The notes under the pieces were generated by a model. It had not been told where the DNA came from. It was given only the letters and a program-made list of their open reading frames with translations, and searched no databases. The position numbers and the translations under genes are program-made. Shown piece by piece: positions 9,111 to 17,485 of a stretch of DNA of 58,859 nucleotides. This stretch comes from an uncultured Verrucomicrobiota bacterium (GTDB lineage: Bacteria > Verrucomicrobiota > Verrucomicrobiia > Palsa-1439), in NCBI GenBank assembly GCA_903825435.1, contig CAIKAP010000111.1, forward strand, positions 1-58,859, in the 5' to 3' direction. The first letter of the stretch is position 1. Each line of letters starts with the position of its first letter.

Positions 9111-9231
9111 AGGGCGCATCGCATGAGTGATAACCACAGCTAGAAATAGGCGGCAAAAGTTGTGAACTTCCGTTCATTATCGGCTCATACCCTGCCGCGT
9201 CCATCGCGCCGTGGTAGTAGGTGTACCTTTG

Positions 9232-9283
9232 ACCAGTATTCCTTCGCGGAATCAGAACTGGTTAAGGCAGGTTTTTTACTGCC
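9232..9283 (+). terminator. Two adjacent hairpins after lysC
   Basis: Bases 9232-9262 fold into a two-part stem: ACCAGT pairs with ACTGGT outside, and ATTCC with GGAAT around a TTCGC loop inside. Directly after it, GGCAG (9266-9270) pairs with CTGCC (9279-9283) across a T-rich loop. They could end hom-lysC transcription, but no T-tract follows. They could also be part of the IS630 remnant just downstream. Confidence 0.35.
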
Positions 9284-9353
9284 GACCGTACATGATGTAG
9301 CGGTTGGGGTTTTTCAGTCACCCACTACCATTGGGTTTCGTGTCAGCCCATGA

Positions 9354-9700
9354 GCCCAGCCACGGCGAGGCCATCGGTGGCAACCGCTCGAGGAAAGGGT
9401 TCCGGTCTTACTGCATGCCCCCACGCGCAAGTCCATCGCCCTGTTCGGTGCGATTAATCTTCGTTCGGGAAAGTTGGTGACCATGCTGGCCTCGCCCTTC
9501 AACACCAATACCTTTTGTGCTATTCTCGATTTACTGGGCCGTCACGGCCGCCGAGCGCGAAAAACATCGTGATTCTCGACACCGACGGTTACCACCATTC
9601 GGCTGTCTCACTACCAAGTCTGACATTCGACTATCTCCCGCCCTACAGTCCAGACCTCAATCCCATCGAGCGCGTTGGGAAACTATGCCTCCTTATTTAA
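9354..9700 (+). pseudogene. IS630-family transposase remnant
   Basis: Two frames joined by a shift at the AAAAA run near 9559-9563 read as a decayed IS630 transposase. The first gives TRKSIALFGAINLRSGKLVT and FNTNTFCAILDLLGRHGRR, then a stop. The second gives NIVILDTDGYHH, then LPPYSPDLNPIERVGK. The aspartate of ILDTDGYHH and the glutamate of NPIER are two members of the DDE triad. A TGA at 9351 sits where the family usually has a tryptophan-rich segment. The C-terminus after VGK is lost. Inverted repeats could not be identified. Confidence 0.8.
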
Positions 9701-9733
9701 GGCGTCTTGTATTCAAGTACAGAGGGTTTGTGG

Positions 9734-10087
9734 CTATTTTTCCACACCAGATTCGAGGAGCTGCCAGAATTTCGGGTTGTCCTGGAGGAGTTGATCCTCG
9801 GAGATCGGCAGTTTGCTGCGGAAGAAAAAGTCTTTCAGAGAGTTTTTGTGGAGGATGCAAAGGACGCGAATGATACCGTCCTGTTTCTCGAAATAGATGC
9901 GGTAGTCTTTGACGCGGTAACGGTAAATGCGTTTGCCGTTGCGGGTAATCTGGCCGAATTTCCCGTCGGCGACGTGCTCGAAATCCTGCGGCATGACTTG
10001 GAAGCCGTCAATCAATTCGATTTGCAGCGGGCGCGCCATCGCCGCCAATTCTTTCGCGCTCACGGGACTGAAAATAATCTGTAGCAT
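9734..10087 (-). CDS. RelE/ParE-superfamily toxin-like protein, no antitoxin seen
   Basis: Toxins of this fold cleave ribosome-bound mRNA (RelE) or poison gyrase (ParE). The 117-residue product begins MLQIIFSPVSAKELAAM and has the basic strand segment RNGKRIYRYRVKDYRIYFEK and LHKNSLKDFF, a RelE-type pattern. The ATG at 10087 is chosen because the frame upstream runs into the neighbouring gene's 3' end. Type II antitoxins usually precede or follow directly. Upstream is a phosphodiesterase gene ending 20 bases away, and downstream is the IS630 remnant, so neither side offers one. The C-terminal 25 residues are an unusual extension. It may be inactive or controlled from elsewhere. Confidence 0.7.
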   Translation of the reverse strand: MLQIIFSPVSAKELAAMARPLQIELIDGFQVMPQDFEHVADGKFGQITRNGKRIYRYRVKDYRIYFEKQDGIIRVLCILHKNSLKDFFFRSKLPISEDQLLQDNPKFWQLLESGVEK

Positions 10088-10107
10088 GGCCGAAGGATAG
10101 CCGAACC

Positions 10108-10773
10108 TTACCGGCGCGCAAGACAAGACTTCGCGCGGTCGGGGTAATTCGTGATGATGCCGTCAACGCCCCACTCCATCAGCCGCACGATGTCGCGCTC
10201 GCGGTTCACGGTCCAGACGAAAAGTTTCCAGCCGCGCCGATGGACGCGCTCGACGACGGCGCGCGAACGGATGAGGCGTTTGCTCGCACCGATCCCCTCG
10301 GCGTCGAACGGCAGGCGATGCGGCAGTCGTCGCGCGACGAGTGCGAAGCGCGGAATTCGCGGATTCGCTGCGGCGAAAATTTTCATGCGCGGGATCGAGA
10401 GCGAGAACACGATGACGTCGCGTTCCATGCCGCACGCTTCGATCAGCGCGGCGATTTTGCGCGGGTCGGCGCGCTTGATTTCGACGAGGACGCGCGCTTT
10501 GCCGCGACACATCGTCAACACTTCGCGCAGCGTCGGTATCGCCGGGTCGAGCCGTTTGATTTCCGCGAGCGTGGTGTCGCGCACGCGACCGTGAACACGG
10601 CAGATGCGGTGGAGCCGGTAATCGTGGAAGACAACGAGTTTGCCGTCGCTCGTTTCGTGTACGTCCACCTCTACGAAATCCACGCCGAGATCGAGCGCGG
10701 CACGGATGGCGGGCATCGTGTTCTCAACACTACGACTGCTAAAGCCGCGGTGTGCAATGATGGCGATGGGCAT
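10108..10773 (-). CDS. Glycerophosphodiester phosphodiesterase
   Basis: This enzyme hydrolyses glycerophosphodiesters from membrane lipid breakdown to glycerol-3-phosphate and an alcohol. The 221-residue protein is a compact GDPD TIM barrel with HRGFSSRSVENTMPA (catalytic His and metal ligands), VDFVEVDVHETSDG, LVVFHD and LVEIKR. It ends KLFVWTVNRERDIVRLMEWG and GVDGIITNYPD. It lacks a signal peptide, so it resembles cytosolic UgpQ rather than periplasmic GlpQ. Its 3' end is 20 bases from the toxin-like gene. Confidence 0.93.
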   Translation of the reverse strand: MPIAIIAHRGFSSRSVENTMPAIRAALDLGVDFVEVDVHETSDGKLVVFHDYRLHRICRVHGRVRDTTLAEIKRLDPAIPTLREVLTMCRGKARVLVEIKRADPRKIAALIEACGMERDVIVFSLSIPRMKIFAAANPRIPRFALVARRLPHRLPFDAEGIGASKRLIRSRAVVERVHRRGWKLFVWTVNRERDIVRLMEWGVDGIITNYPDRAKSCLARR

Positions 10774-10826
10774 GGCGGCGAGTGTACCACGCGGATTTTC
10801 GCTTTCAACTCCCGACGGTTTTCGGC

Positions 10827-11537
10827 ATGTTGTGCGCCGTGAAGTGGCTCAAACTATTACTGGCAGTTTTACTGTTGCCCGCTTGCGGCGCGTTGACGCT
10901 CGCGACGTGGGACACCGTGCGCGTTCTGTTGCCGACGGCGACGGAGAAAACTTCGCTCGCGTTCCTCGGCGGGTACGGACTCTGGCTGCTCATCTTCGTC
11001 GCGCTCCCCAAACCGACCCGCACCTACGTCCTCGGCCACGAACTGACACACGCGTTCTGGGCGCTGTTGATGGGCGCGCGCGTCGGCGGCCTCAAGGTCG
11101 GTAAAACCGGTGGCCAGGTCCAGACCAGCAAGACCAACTGGTTCATCACACTTGCGCCGTACTTCTTCCCGTTCTACGCGATGCTGTTCATCGCGCTGTT
11201 CTTCGCGGCGCACCTGATCTGGAACCTGACACCGTGGTTCTGGGTGCTATTCGCATTAGTCGGACTCGGCTGGAGTTTCCACATCACCTTCACCCTCATG
11301 CTTCTGTTCAGCGTCGCCCAGCCCGACCTGAAATCCCAAGGCTATCTCTTCTCCGCTGTCGTCATCTACCTGATGAACCTGTTGACCATGCTTGTCACCG
11401 CCACCGCGCTCTCCCCTGCCCTGCACTTCGCCGACCTCGGCGCCGCCATCTGGCAAAGCTCGCTCCTTTCCTACGGCTGGACGCTCGACAAGCTGTTCGT
11501 GCTCTGGCAGCATGTCGTCCATGCAGTCCGCCATTGA
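10827..11537 (+). CDS. Membrane protein with HELTH metallopeptidase-like motif
   Basis: The 236-residue product is mostly hydrophobic, with about six membrane segments. Near residue 68 it carries GHELTHAFWALLMG, an HExxH-type zinc site as in M50 (site-2) proteases. I do not see the second M50 motif (NxxPxxxLDG), so protease activity is uncertain. It could be a related membrane family that lost or never had the full site. I start it at the ATG at 10827 (MLCAVKWLK), where a signal-anchor begins; a GTG lies at 10782. Its 3' end overlaps the argS start by 17 bases. Confidence 0.7.
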   Translation: MLCAVKWLKLLLAVLLLPACGALTLATWDTVRVLLPTATEKTSLAFLGGYGLWLLIFVALPKPTRTYVLGHELTHAFWALLMGARVGGLKVGKTGGQVQTSKTNWFITLAPYFFPFYAMLFIALFFAAHLIWNLTPWFWVLFALVGLGWSFHITFTLMLLFSVAQPDLKSQGYLFSAVVIYLMNLLTMLVTATALSPALHFADLGAAIWQSSLLSYGWTLDKLFVLWQHVVHAVRH

Positions 11538-13200
11538 AATCATATCCGCTGCCGTTGAACACGCCCTCGGCGCGCCCGCGCTGTTGCGTCCGTGCGCCGA
11601 CCCGCAATTCGGCGATTACCAGGCCAACGGCGTCATGGCCATCGCCAAGCAAACCAAACAAAACCCGCGCGCCCTCGCCGAGAAAATAGCCACCCAACTC
11701 CAACTCGCCGACGTCTGCGAGCCGCCCACCGTCGCCGGGGCGGGTTTCATCAACTTCAAGTTGCGTCGCGAGTTCGTCGCCGCGCAAGTCACCGACGCCG
11801 CACGCGACCCGCGTCATGGCGTGCCGTCTGCATCCAAGCTGAAGATCGTCGTCATTGACTTTAGCTCGCCCAATGTTGCCAAGCCAATGCACGTCGGTCA
11901 TATTCGCTCGACCATCCTCGGTGATTGCCTCGCCCGCGTGTTGAAGTTTCTCGGACACCGCGTCGTCACCGACAATCACATCGGCGATTGGGGAACGCAG
12001 TTCGGAATGCTCATCATCGGCTGGAAGAAACACCGCGACGATGCCGCGCTCCAGCGCGATGCCATCACCGAGTTGGAACGACTTTACAAGTTCGTCAACA
12101 ACCAGTGCGAGTTGCATCCCGCGCTACGCGAAGACGTGAAGGCCGAGTTGGTCAAGCTCCAGCAAGGCGACGCCGAGAACCACGCGATCTGGCAACAAAT
12201 TATTGACCTCTCCAAACACGAGTTCGATCGGACCTACGCCCGCCTCGGCGTCAGCTTCGACCACACCTTCGGTGAAAGTTTCTACAACCCGATGCTTGCT
12301 GGTGTCGTCGCTGATTTGCGCGCGCACGACATCGCCATCGAGAGCGACGACGCAATTTGCATCTTCGTCGAAGGCAGTAAAGCTCCGCTCATTATCCAGA
12401 AGGCCGACGGCGCGTTCCTCTACGGCACGACCGACCTCGCCACGTTGAAATACCGTCTCGACAAGTGGCATCCCGACGAGATCGTCTACGTCACCGACGC
12501 CCGCCAGCAACTCCATTTCAAGCAAGTCTTCGCCGCCGCCGCAAAATGGCTGCCGAAGGTCCCCGATCTCCGTCACGTATGGTTCGGATCCATCCTCGGC
12601 GAGGACGGCAAACCGCTTAAAACGCGCTCCGGAGAGAACGTCAAGCTCGGTGAACTTCTCGACGAAGCCGAGGAACGCGCCCTCGCTGTCGTCACCGAGA
12701 AGAATCCCGATCTGCCGGAACAAATCCGGAACACAATCGCACGCGTTGTCGGCATCGGCGCCGTCAAATATGCCGACCTCAGCCAGAACCGGACGACCGA
12801 TTACGTCTTCAGTTGGGCGAAGATGCTCGCCATGAACGGCAACACCGCGCCGTACATGCAGTACGCCTACGTCCGCGTCCAAAGCATCTTCCGCAAAGCC
12901 GGTGTGGCGACGTTGGACGGCCCAATCGCTCTGGAACATCCGACCGAACTCGACCTCGCGAAACACATCCTCCGGTTCACCGAGACGCTCCAAGCCGTTG
13001 CCGACGACGACAAACCGAACTGGCTGACCGCCTACCTCTACGATCTCGCCGGCAAGTTCAGCGCGTTCTACGACAACTGTCCCGTCATCCAATCCGCCGA
13101 GCCGACGCGTAGCTCGCGCCTCCAGCTTTGCCGCCTGACCGCCGACATCATGAAGCGCGGCCTGAACCTTCTCGGCATCGAAACCATCGAACAGATGTAG
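11521..13200 (+). CDS. argS: Arginyl-tRNA synthetase
   Basis: ArgS charges tRNA-Arg with arginine. The 559-residue class I enzyme has an N-terminal Arg-specific domain, the HIGH-type motif in SPNVAKPMHVGHIRS, DNHIGDWGTQFGML, and the KMSK-equivalent GKPLKTRSGENVKL. The C-terminal DALR anticodon-binding domain starts around residue 440. The start may be the ATG at 11521 (MQSAIEI) or the one three codons earlier at 11512. Both overlap the preceding membrane protein gene. A copy of the GTTCCGG repeat lies inside it at 12715-12732, encoding PEQIRN. Confidence 0.97.
   Translation: MQSAIEIISAAVEHALGAPALLRPCADPQFGDYQANGVMAIAKQTKQNPRALAEKIATQLQLADVCEPPTVAGAGFINFKLRREFVAAQVTDAARDPRHGVPSASKLKIVVIDFSSPNVAKPMHVGHIRSTILGDCLARVLKFLGHRVVTDNHIGDWGTQFGMLIIGWKKHRDDAALQRDAITELERLYKFVNNQCELHPALREDVKAELVKLQQGDAENHAIWQQIIDLSKHEFDRTYARLGVSFDHTFGESFYNPMLAGVVADLRAHDIAIESDDAICIFVEGSKAPLIIQKADGAFLYGTTDLATLKYRLDKWHPDEIVYVTDARQQLHFKQVFAAAAKWLPKVPDLRHVWFGSILGEDGKPLKTRSGENVKLGELLDEAEERALAVVTEKNPDLPEQIRNTIARVVGIGAVKYADLSQNRTTDYVFSWAKMLAMNGNTAPYMQYAYVRVQSIFRKAGVATLDGPIALEHPTELDLAKHILRFTETLQAVADDDKPNWLTAYLYDLAGKFSAFYDNCPVIQSAEPTRSSRLQLCRLTADIMKRGLNLLGIETIEQM
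12715..12732 (-). repeat. GTTCCGG-N4-GTTCCGG repeat, copy 1 (perfect)
   Basis: CCGGAAC at 12715-12721 and 12726-12732, spacer AAAT, inside argS. The sense strand carries CCGGAAC, read as PEQIRN. Confidence 0.85.
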
Positions 13201-13228
13201 CCGAGAGCCGCGCCCGGATAGTCTGTCA

Positions 13229-13247
13229 CCCTGAGCTTGTCGAAGGG
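13229..13247. repeat. CCTTCGACAAGCTCAGG-type interspersed repeat
   Basis: The plus strand reads CCCTGAGCTTGTCGAAGGG, an imperfect palindrome and a short sequence known to be scattered through many bacterial genomes. It lies in the 72-base gap between argS and an A+T-rich two-gene island, so it may mark a junction or a rearrangement point. I see only this one copy in the window. Confidence 0.6.
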
Positions 13248-13272
13248 TCTCTGCTTCGCTACACTGCGCAGC

Positions 13273-14184
13273 ATGAAAGCAATAAGTTTGGGAGTGTTGC
13301 TGACCGGGTTCGTGCTGTTCACCACGAACCAGCACGCCACCGTCCATGCCGAGACGGAGAGAACAACTTCTCAAAGTATGCCTCGCGATAGCGGCAATGT
13401 TGCACCGAATGATTCACGTGTACGAATGCCCAACACGGAAACAACAAATCCCAAATCCATTAAGGTGATAGTAGAGCAACTACCAGCGAAAACCTTTAAC
13501 TGGCATGATTACCTACCCGCCATATTAGGCGTGCTTGTCGGTACAATCACCGCAATGGTTGGATGGTGTGTGCAGCGGTCATTGAATCGTGACAATCGCG
13601 AACAACAATGGCAGAAAGATCGTCAAGAAAAGGAAGAGCATGATTTTGGGAAATGTTCCGAGGCTATGTTCGCTATTTGCTGCATGTGGAATTCACTTTT
13701 GCATTTGAGGCCAACATTGCGCGAATACATCGACGATCCGCTACGTTGGGCAAGGTTGCCTGAAATACCACAAACTGAGGGAAGCTCACCAAGGATCGAA
13801 ATTGGCGTGCTTGCGCCAATCCTGCTCAAAACCCACAGCAACCTTCTTTTCCAGTTGTTCTTACTCCAAAAGAATTTCGATAAATATGTGAATGCCCTTC
13901 GCCTATTCTCGGAGAAGCGGAGGCAGCTTGCTGATGCCAATACTGTCGGTAAACCCACTCAATACATTGAAATCCATGTGAAGGCTCTTTCGGATTACTT
14001 ATTCAGTGGCTTCGACGAGCTAATTAGAGACCTAAGAGACAGACAAAAGGAACTTCATGAGGCCATTAAAGATCAATTCCCAAAATCCCCGGCTCCATAC
14101 TTTAAGGTAAAAGACGAGGACGGAATAAGGTCTAGTAGTGTGTCATCGGCCAACGCTGGTAAAATTCCCACCGAAAGGAATTGA
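13273..14184 (+). CDS. Membrane protein of unknown function, A+T-rich
   Basis: The 303-residue product starts at the ATG at 13273 (MKAISLGVLL) with a signal-like segment, then a polar stretch. A second membrane helix near residues 80-100 (YLPAILGVLVGTITAMVGW) is followed by a charged, probably coiled-coil region (NRDNREQQWQKDRQEKEEHD) and a mainly helical domain to the end. I recognise no family. Base composition is clearly lower in G+C than the neighbours. It ends two bases before the protease gene, so the two form an operon and may act together at the membrane. Confidence 0.7.
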   Translation: MKAISLGVLLTGFVLFTTNQHATVHAETERTTSQSMPRDSGNVAPNDSRVRMPNTETTNPKSIKVIVEQLPAKTFNWHDYLPAILGVLVGTITAMVGWCVQRSLNRDNREQQWQKDRQEKEEHDFGKCSEAMFAICCMWNSLLHLRPTLREYIDDPLRWARLPEIPQTEGSSPRIEIGVLAPILLKTHSNLLFQLFLLQKNFDKYVNALRLFSEKRRQLADANTVGKPTQYIEIHVKALSDYLFSGFDELIRDLRDRQKELHEAIKDQFPKSPAPYFKVKDEDGIRSSSVSSANAGKIPTERN

Positions 14185-14186
14185 AC

Positions 14187-15212
14187 ATGAGAATTCAACC
14201 GCTTATCGCATTTTTTGCAGTCACGTGTTTCGTGTGCGTCAGCCAAGACGTATGTTTTGGAAAATCCACAAGCGATGTGTTTCGAGAGGCGAAAGACTCA
14301 GTGGTGCTTCTAATTGCTTATGACGGAACGGGGCTTCCGTCTGCGTTGGGTTCAGGCTTCTTCGTCGAGACAAATGTCGTGGCATCCAATTATCATGTGG
14401 TTGATGGAGCCTCGGCACTCAAGGTAACGTTGCTGTCGGACGGCAAGACCTACAAAGCAAAACGCATACTGGGGTATTCGAAGAATCTCGATATGGTTTT
14501 AATTGAGATTCCGTGCGAAGGGAAACCATTACCTATATCGCCTGTCGGGGAACAACAAGTGGGGGAAAAGGTGGTTGCCATTGGAAACCCAAGAGGGCTA
14601 ACCGGCACTGTATCCGAGGGCATAATCAGCGCCATTCGGAAGGCAGGAGATTATAACTATATTCAAATCACTACACCGATATCTCCGGGAAGCAGTGGAG
14701 GTCCGCTATTAAACGCTGATGGCAGTGTCATCGGAATTACAACCGCTACTTTACGTGATTCACAGAATCTGAATTTTGCAGTGCCTGCTACTTTGATCTC
14801 AAAGCTCGACCGGACGGGAAAAGCTTGGGAACCAGTTCTACGAGATAAACTACTCACCCGTACAAAGGGGACTGAAGGAGTGCGTTTCACGTATCTTCAA
14901 GGAACCAGGTTTTCCAATGATCTCAGCCAGATGGAGTACTCGTTGGTAAATACGACGGATCACGCCATCAAGAACATCGATTACATGCTTGTATTCAAAC
15001 GTCCAAAAACCGGAGAAGTTGTTCACTACCTTAGATGTCTGGACAAGGTCGAGATTCTTCCAAAACTTGCCAAGAAACAAATCCACAGGATGAACGACAT
15101 GGAAGGTTGGTACCACGTTAAAGAAAATGTTCGTCCAGAGGTTAAAGTCGAAGTTGAATTTCGACTACTAAGTTACGAGATCATTGATACCGATCCTAAT
15201 GTGGAAAAATAG
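14187..15212 (+). CDS. Exported trypsin-like serine protease (HtrA-like, no PDZ)
   Basis: The 341-residue protein has a signal peptide (about 1-25) and a chymotrypsin-fold domain with the full triad: His70 in ASNYHVVDG, Asp102 in SKNLDMVLIEI, Ser170 in PISPGSSGGPLL. It should therefore be an active periplasmic protease like HtrA/DegP. HtrA proteins carry one or two PDZ domains. Here the last 130 residues look instead like a beta-rich domain without PDZ signature. The ATG at 14187 has a good ribosome site (gaaagga). It lies two bases after the membrane protein gene and shares its A+T-rich composition, suggesting joint acquisition. Confidence 0.88.
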   Translation: MRIQPLIAFFAVTCFVCVSQDVCFGKSTSDVFREAKDSVVLLIAYDGTGLPSALGSGFFVETNVVASNYHVVDGASALKVTLLSDGKTYKAKRILGYSKNLDMVLIEIPCEGKPLPISPVGEQQVGEKVVAIGNPRGLTGTVSEGIISAIRKAGDYNYIQITTPISPGSSGGPLLNADGSVIGITTATLRDSQNLNFAVPATLISKLDRTGKAWEPVLRDKLLTRTKGTEGVRFTYLQGTRFSNDLSQMEYSLVNTTDHAIKNIDYMLVFKRPKTGEVVHYLRCLDKVEILPKLAKKQIHRMNDMEGWYHVKENVRPEVKVEVEFRLLSYEIIDTDPNVEK

Positions 15213-15240
15213 CAAAACACCCCCCTACATTACCCTCACC

Positions 15241-15801
15241 ATGAACGGCATTGATTCACTTCACGTAGGCGACACGGTCACATTCGGACGTGACTGCGAG
15301 GTGACGCAGATTCCGATGGGCACCAAGGTCACGGTGTCGAAGGACACGCAGGCGATTGTCGGACAGACACTCGGCGGCAACGTCACACTCCAGATTGTTT
15401 CGCTCGGTCTCGTGCAGGTCGCTTTCAATCAACTCGACGCGATCCTCAAGGACGGCGTTCCCATTGCCGTGCCTGTTGCCGCCACGGCGACAGGCGAATG
15501 GCCGATTGACGAGAAGGCCATCTGGGAGGCGTTGAAAACTTGTTACGACCCGGAGATTCCGGTCAATATCGTGGACCTCGGCCTGGTGTATGACGTGAAG
15601 ATCGCGGAGGGGCGCGTGGACGTGAAGATGACGTTGACGGCAATGGGGTGCGGGATGGGGCCGGTCATTGCGATGCAGGCAAAAGACAAGTTGCTCACGT
15701 GTTCCGGCGTGAAGGAAGCGGACGTGCAGATCGTCTGGGACCCGCCATGGAACCAGAATATGATGAGCGACGAGGCGAAGAAACGGCTCGGCCTCTGGTA
15801 G
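15241..15801 (+). CDS. sufT: SufT-like Fe-S cluster assembly protein (MIP18/DUF59)
   Basis: SufT-type proteins help mature Fe-S proteins. The 186-residue product has an N-terminal small beta domain (about 1-75: LHVGDTVTFGRDCEVTQIP) and a C-terminal MIP18 domain (about 90-186). The second domain shows CYDPEIPVNIVDLGLVYDVK, TAMGCGMGPVIAMQAK with the conserved Cys, and WDPPWNQNMMSDEAKKRLG. The two-domain layout is that of SufT in suf operons, although no suf genes adjoin it here. The nuo operon nearby makes many Fe-S proteins. The ATG at 15241 is the start that fits the family. Confidence 0.9.
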   Translation: MNGIDSLHVGDTVTFGRDCEVTQIPMGTKVTVSKDTQAIVGQTLGGNVTLQIVSLGLVQVAFNQLDAILKDGVPIAVPVAATATGEWPIDEKAIWEALKTCYDPEIPVNIVDLGLVYDVKIAEGRVDVKMTLTAMGCGMGPVIAMQAKDKLLTCSGVKEADVQIVWDPPWNQNMMSDEAKKRLGLW

Positions 15802-15803
15802 GC

Positions 15804-16613
15804 TCATCCGTTCAAGTAGCCGAAGTACCAGCGTAGAAACTCGCGTCCGAAGAAGACCCACAGCAGCGCGCCGAGTGCGATGTACGGGCCGTACGGGATG
15901 CGGCTCCCCCACCCTTTGCGGCTGGTCACCACCAACATCAAGCCGACGACTCCGCCAATCAATGACGATGCAAAGATCGCGAACAACGCCGCCTTCCAGC
16001 CGAGGAAGGCGCCGATGGCAGCGATGAATTTTACATCGCCCATCCCCATCGCCTCCTTCTTGAAAATCTTTTCGCCCACGAATGCAATCACCAGCAACGT
16101 CACGCCGCCGGTGAGTCCGCCGATCAGGGAGCGCAACACCGACGCGCCGATGGTCTCGACTTCCTGCAGCGGCGGATACAACAGGCTCGCCGCGATGCCG
16201 ACAAGGATGCCGCCGTAGGTGATCTCGTTGGGGATGATGTAGTGCTCGAAATCAATGAAGGTCGAGGCAAGCAATCCGCCCACCAGCACCCAGTAGATCG
16301 GTGCGATCCACTGGAACTCGTACTTCAACCAGACTGCGAGAAACAGCGAGGCCGTCAGCAGTTCGATGAACAGGTAGCGCGGGCTAATCGACGCGCCGCA
16401 ATGCCGGCATTTGCCGCGCAGGACAATGAAGCTGACGAGCGGAATGTTGTCGTACCAGCGGATCCGCTCGTTGCAGTGCGGGCAGTGCGACGGGGGATTG
16501 ACGATGGATTCCTCGCGCGGCATCCGGTGGATGCAGACGTTGAGAAAACTGCCGACGACAGCGCCGAAAAGAAAGACGACGAAGTCAAAGTACAGCCGCA
16601 GGCCGTAGCTCAC
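15804..16613 (-). CDS. pilD: Type IV prepilin peptidase (A24 family)
   Basis: This inner-membrane aspartic protease cleaves, and usually N-methylates, prepilins and pseudopilins. The 269-residue product has the N-terminal domain FGAVVGSFLNVCIHRMP with a four-Cys zinc site (CPHC and CRHC). It has several membrane segments and the catalytic aspartates in FIDFEHYIIPNE and MGMGDVKFIAAIGAF. The GTG at 16613 overlaps the aroE stop (GTGA), so the genes are translationally coupled. The pilin genes it serves are not in this window. Confidence 0.93.
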   Translation of the reverse strand: MSYGLRLYFDFVVFLFGAVVGSFLNVCIHRMPREESIVNPPSHCPHCNERIRWYDNIPLVSFIVLRGKCRHCGASISPRYLFIELLTASLFLAVWLKYEFQWIAPIYWVLVGGLLASTFIDFEHYIIPNEITYGGILVGIAASLLYPPLQEVETIGASVLRSLIGGLTGGVTLLVIAFVGEKIFKKEAMGMGDVKFIAAIGAFLGWKAALFAIFASSLIGGVVGLMLVVTSRKGWGSRIPYGPYIALGALLWVFFGREFLRWYFGYLNG

Positions 16614-17476
16614 GCGGGTTTCTCCCCGTACACTGCCGTCCGCAGTGCGCGTCGCATCACGGCCAGAGGTGCCTTGCAGCCCGTCCAAAGTTCAAACGAC
16701 TTGATGCCCTGATGAAGCAACATGCTCAGCCCGTTCGCCGTGCGCGCGCCTGCATCCGCCGCTGTCTTCAACAGTTTTGTCTCGGCGGGACGGTAAATGG
16801 TGTCGTACACGAACAGTTGCGGCGTGAACAGGCTCGCGGGCAGGCCGAGTGTCTCGCCTTCCTTCAAGCCGACAGAGGTTGCGTTGATCATCAGGTCCAC
16901 GTCGGGTACTACCGCCGCCAACGCGTCGACGGCGAGGTTCACCGGACGACATTCCGATTTTGTCTTGGCGATCTCCGCGACAATCGGCTCGACTTTCGAC
17001 GCCGTGCGGTTGGCAACATAGACGCGCAACGCGCCGTCAAGTGCCGCCTTCACAGCAATGGCGCGACCCGCGCCACCCGCGCCCAGCACAAGGACGCGCT
17101 TGCCTTTGAAGCCAAAATTAAACTCCTCGCGGATCGCTTTGGCGATACCGTAGCCGTCGGTGTTGAAGCCGCGCAGTTTGCCGTTCTCGATGGAGACGGT
17201 ATTGACGGCGCCGAGTTTGCGGGCGTCGGCATCCACTTCGTCCACGATGTCGAGCGCGAGGATTTTGTGCGGGATGGTGAGGTTGACGCCGCGCAAAACC
17301 ATGTCGCGCGCGCCGTGCAACGCGGAGCGGAGGTTGGCGGGGTCAACGTTGAAGGCGAGATACGCCCAGTTCATTTCCAGCGCGGCGAACGCGGCGTTGT
17401 GCATCGCCGGCGACGCCGTGTGCGCAATCGGATGACCGAAGACGCCGACTAACGTGGTTGACCCGTCTATCTGCAT
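16610..17476 (-). CDS. aroE: Shikimate dehydrogenase
   Basis: AroE reduces 3-dehydroshikimate to shikimate with NADPH in aromatic amino acid synthesis. The 288-residue protein shows GVFGHPIAHTASPAMHNAAF, GVNLTIPHK with the catalytic lysine, GFNTDGYG, the cofactor loop LVLGAGGAGRAIAVK, and INATSVGL. It starts 9 bases after nuoN ends and overlaps pilD, so it appears to be transcribed with the complex I operon, an unusual position. Confidence 0.95.
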   Translation of the reverse strand: MQIDGSTTLVGVFGHPIAHTASPAMHNAAFAALEMNWAYLAFNVDPANLRSALHGARDMVLRGVNLTIPHKILALDIVDEVDADARKLGAVNTVSIENGKLRGFNTDGYGIAKAIREEFNFGFKGKRVLVLGAGGAGRAIAVKAALDGALRVYVANRTASKVEPIVAEIAKTKSECRPVNLAVDALAAVVPDVDLMINATSVGLKEGETLGLPASLFTPQLFVYDTIYRPAETKLLKTAADAGARTANGLSMLLHQGIKSFELWTGCKAPLAVMRRALRTAVYGEKPA

Positions 17477-17485
17477 GGTCGCGGA

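Noticed and set aside
10088-10126. Longer start for the RelE-like protein
   Set aside because: It would overlap the end of the phosphodiesterase gene, and the family N-terminus begins at MLQIIFSP.
13237-13272. In-frame extension upstream of the membrane protein at 13273
   Set aside because: The added residues come from the interspersed repeat, and the signal-like segment begins at the later ATG.
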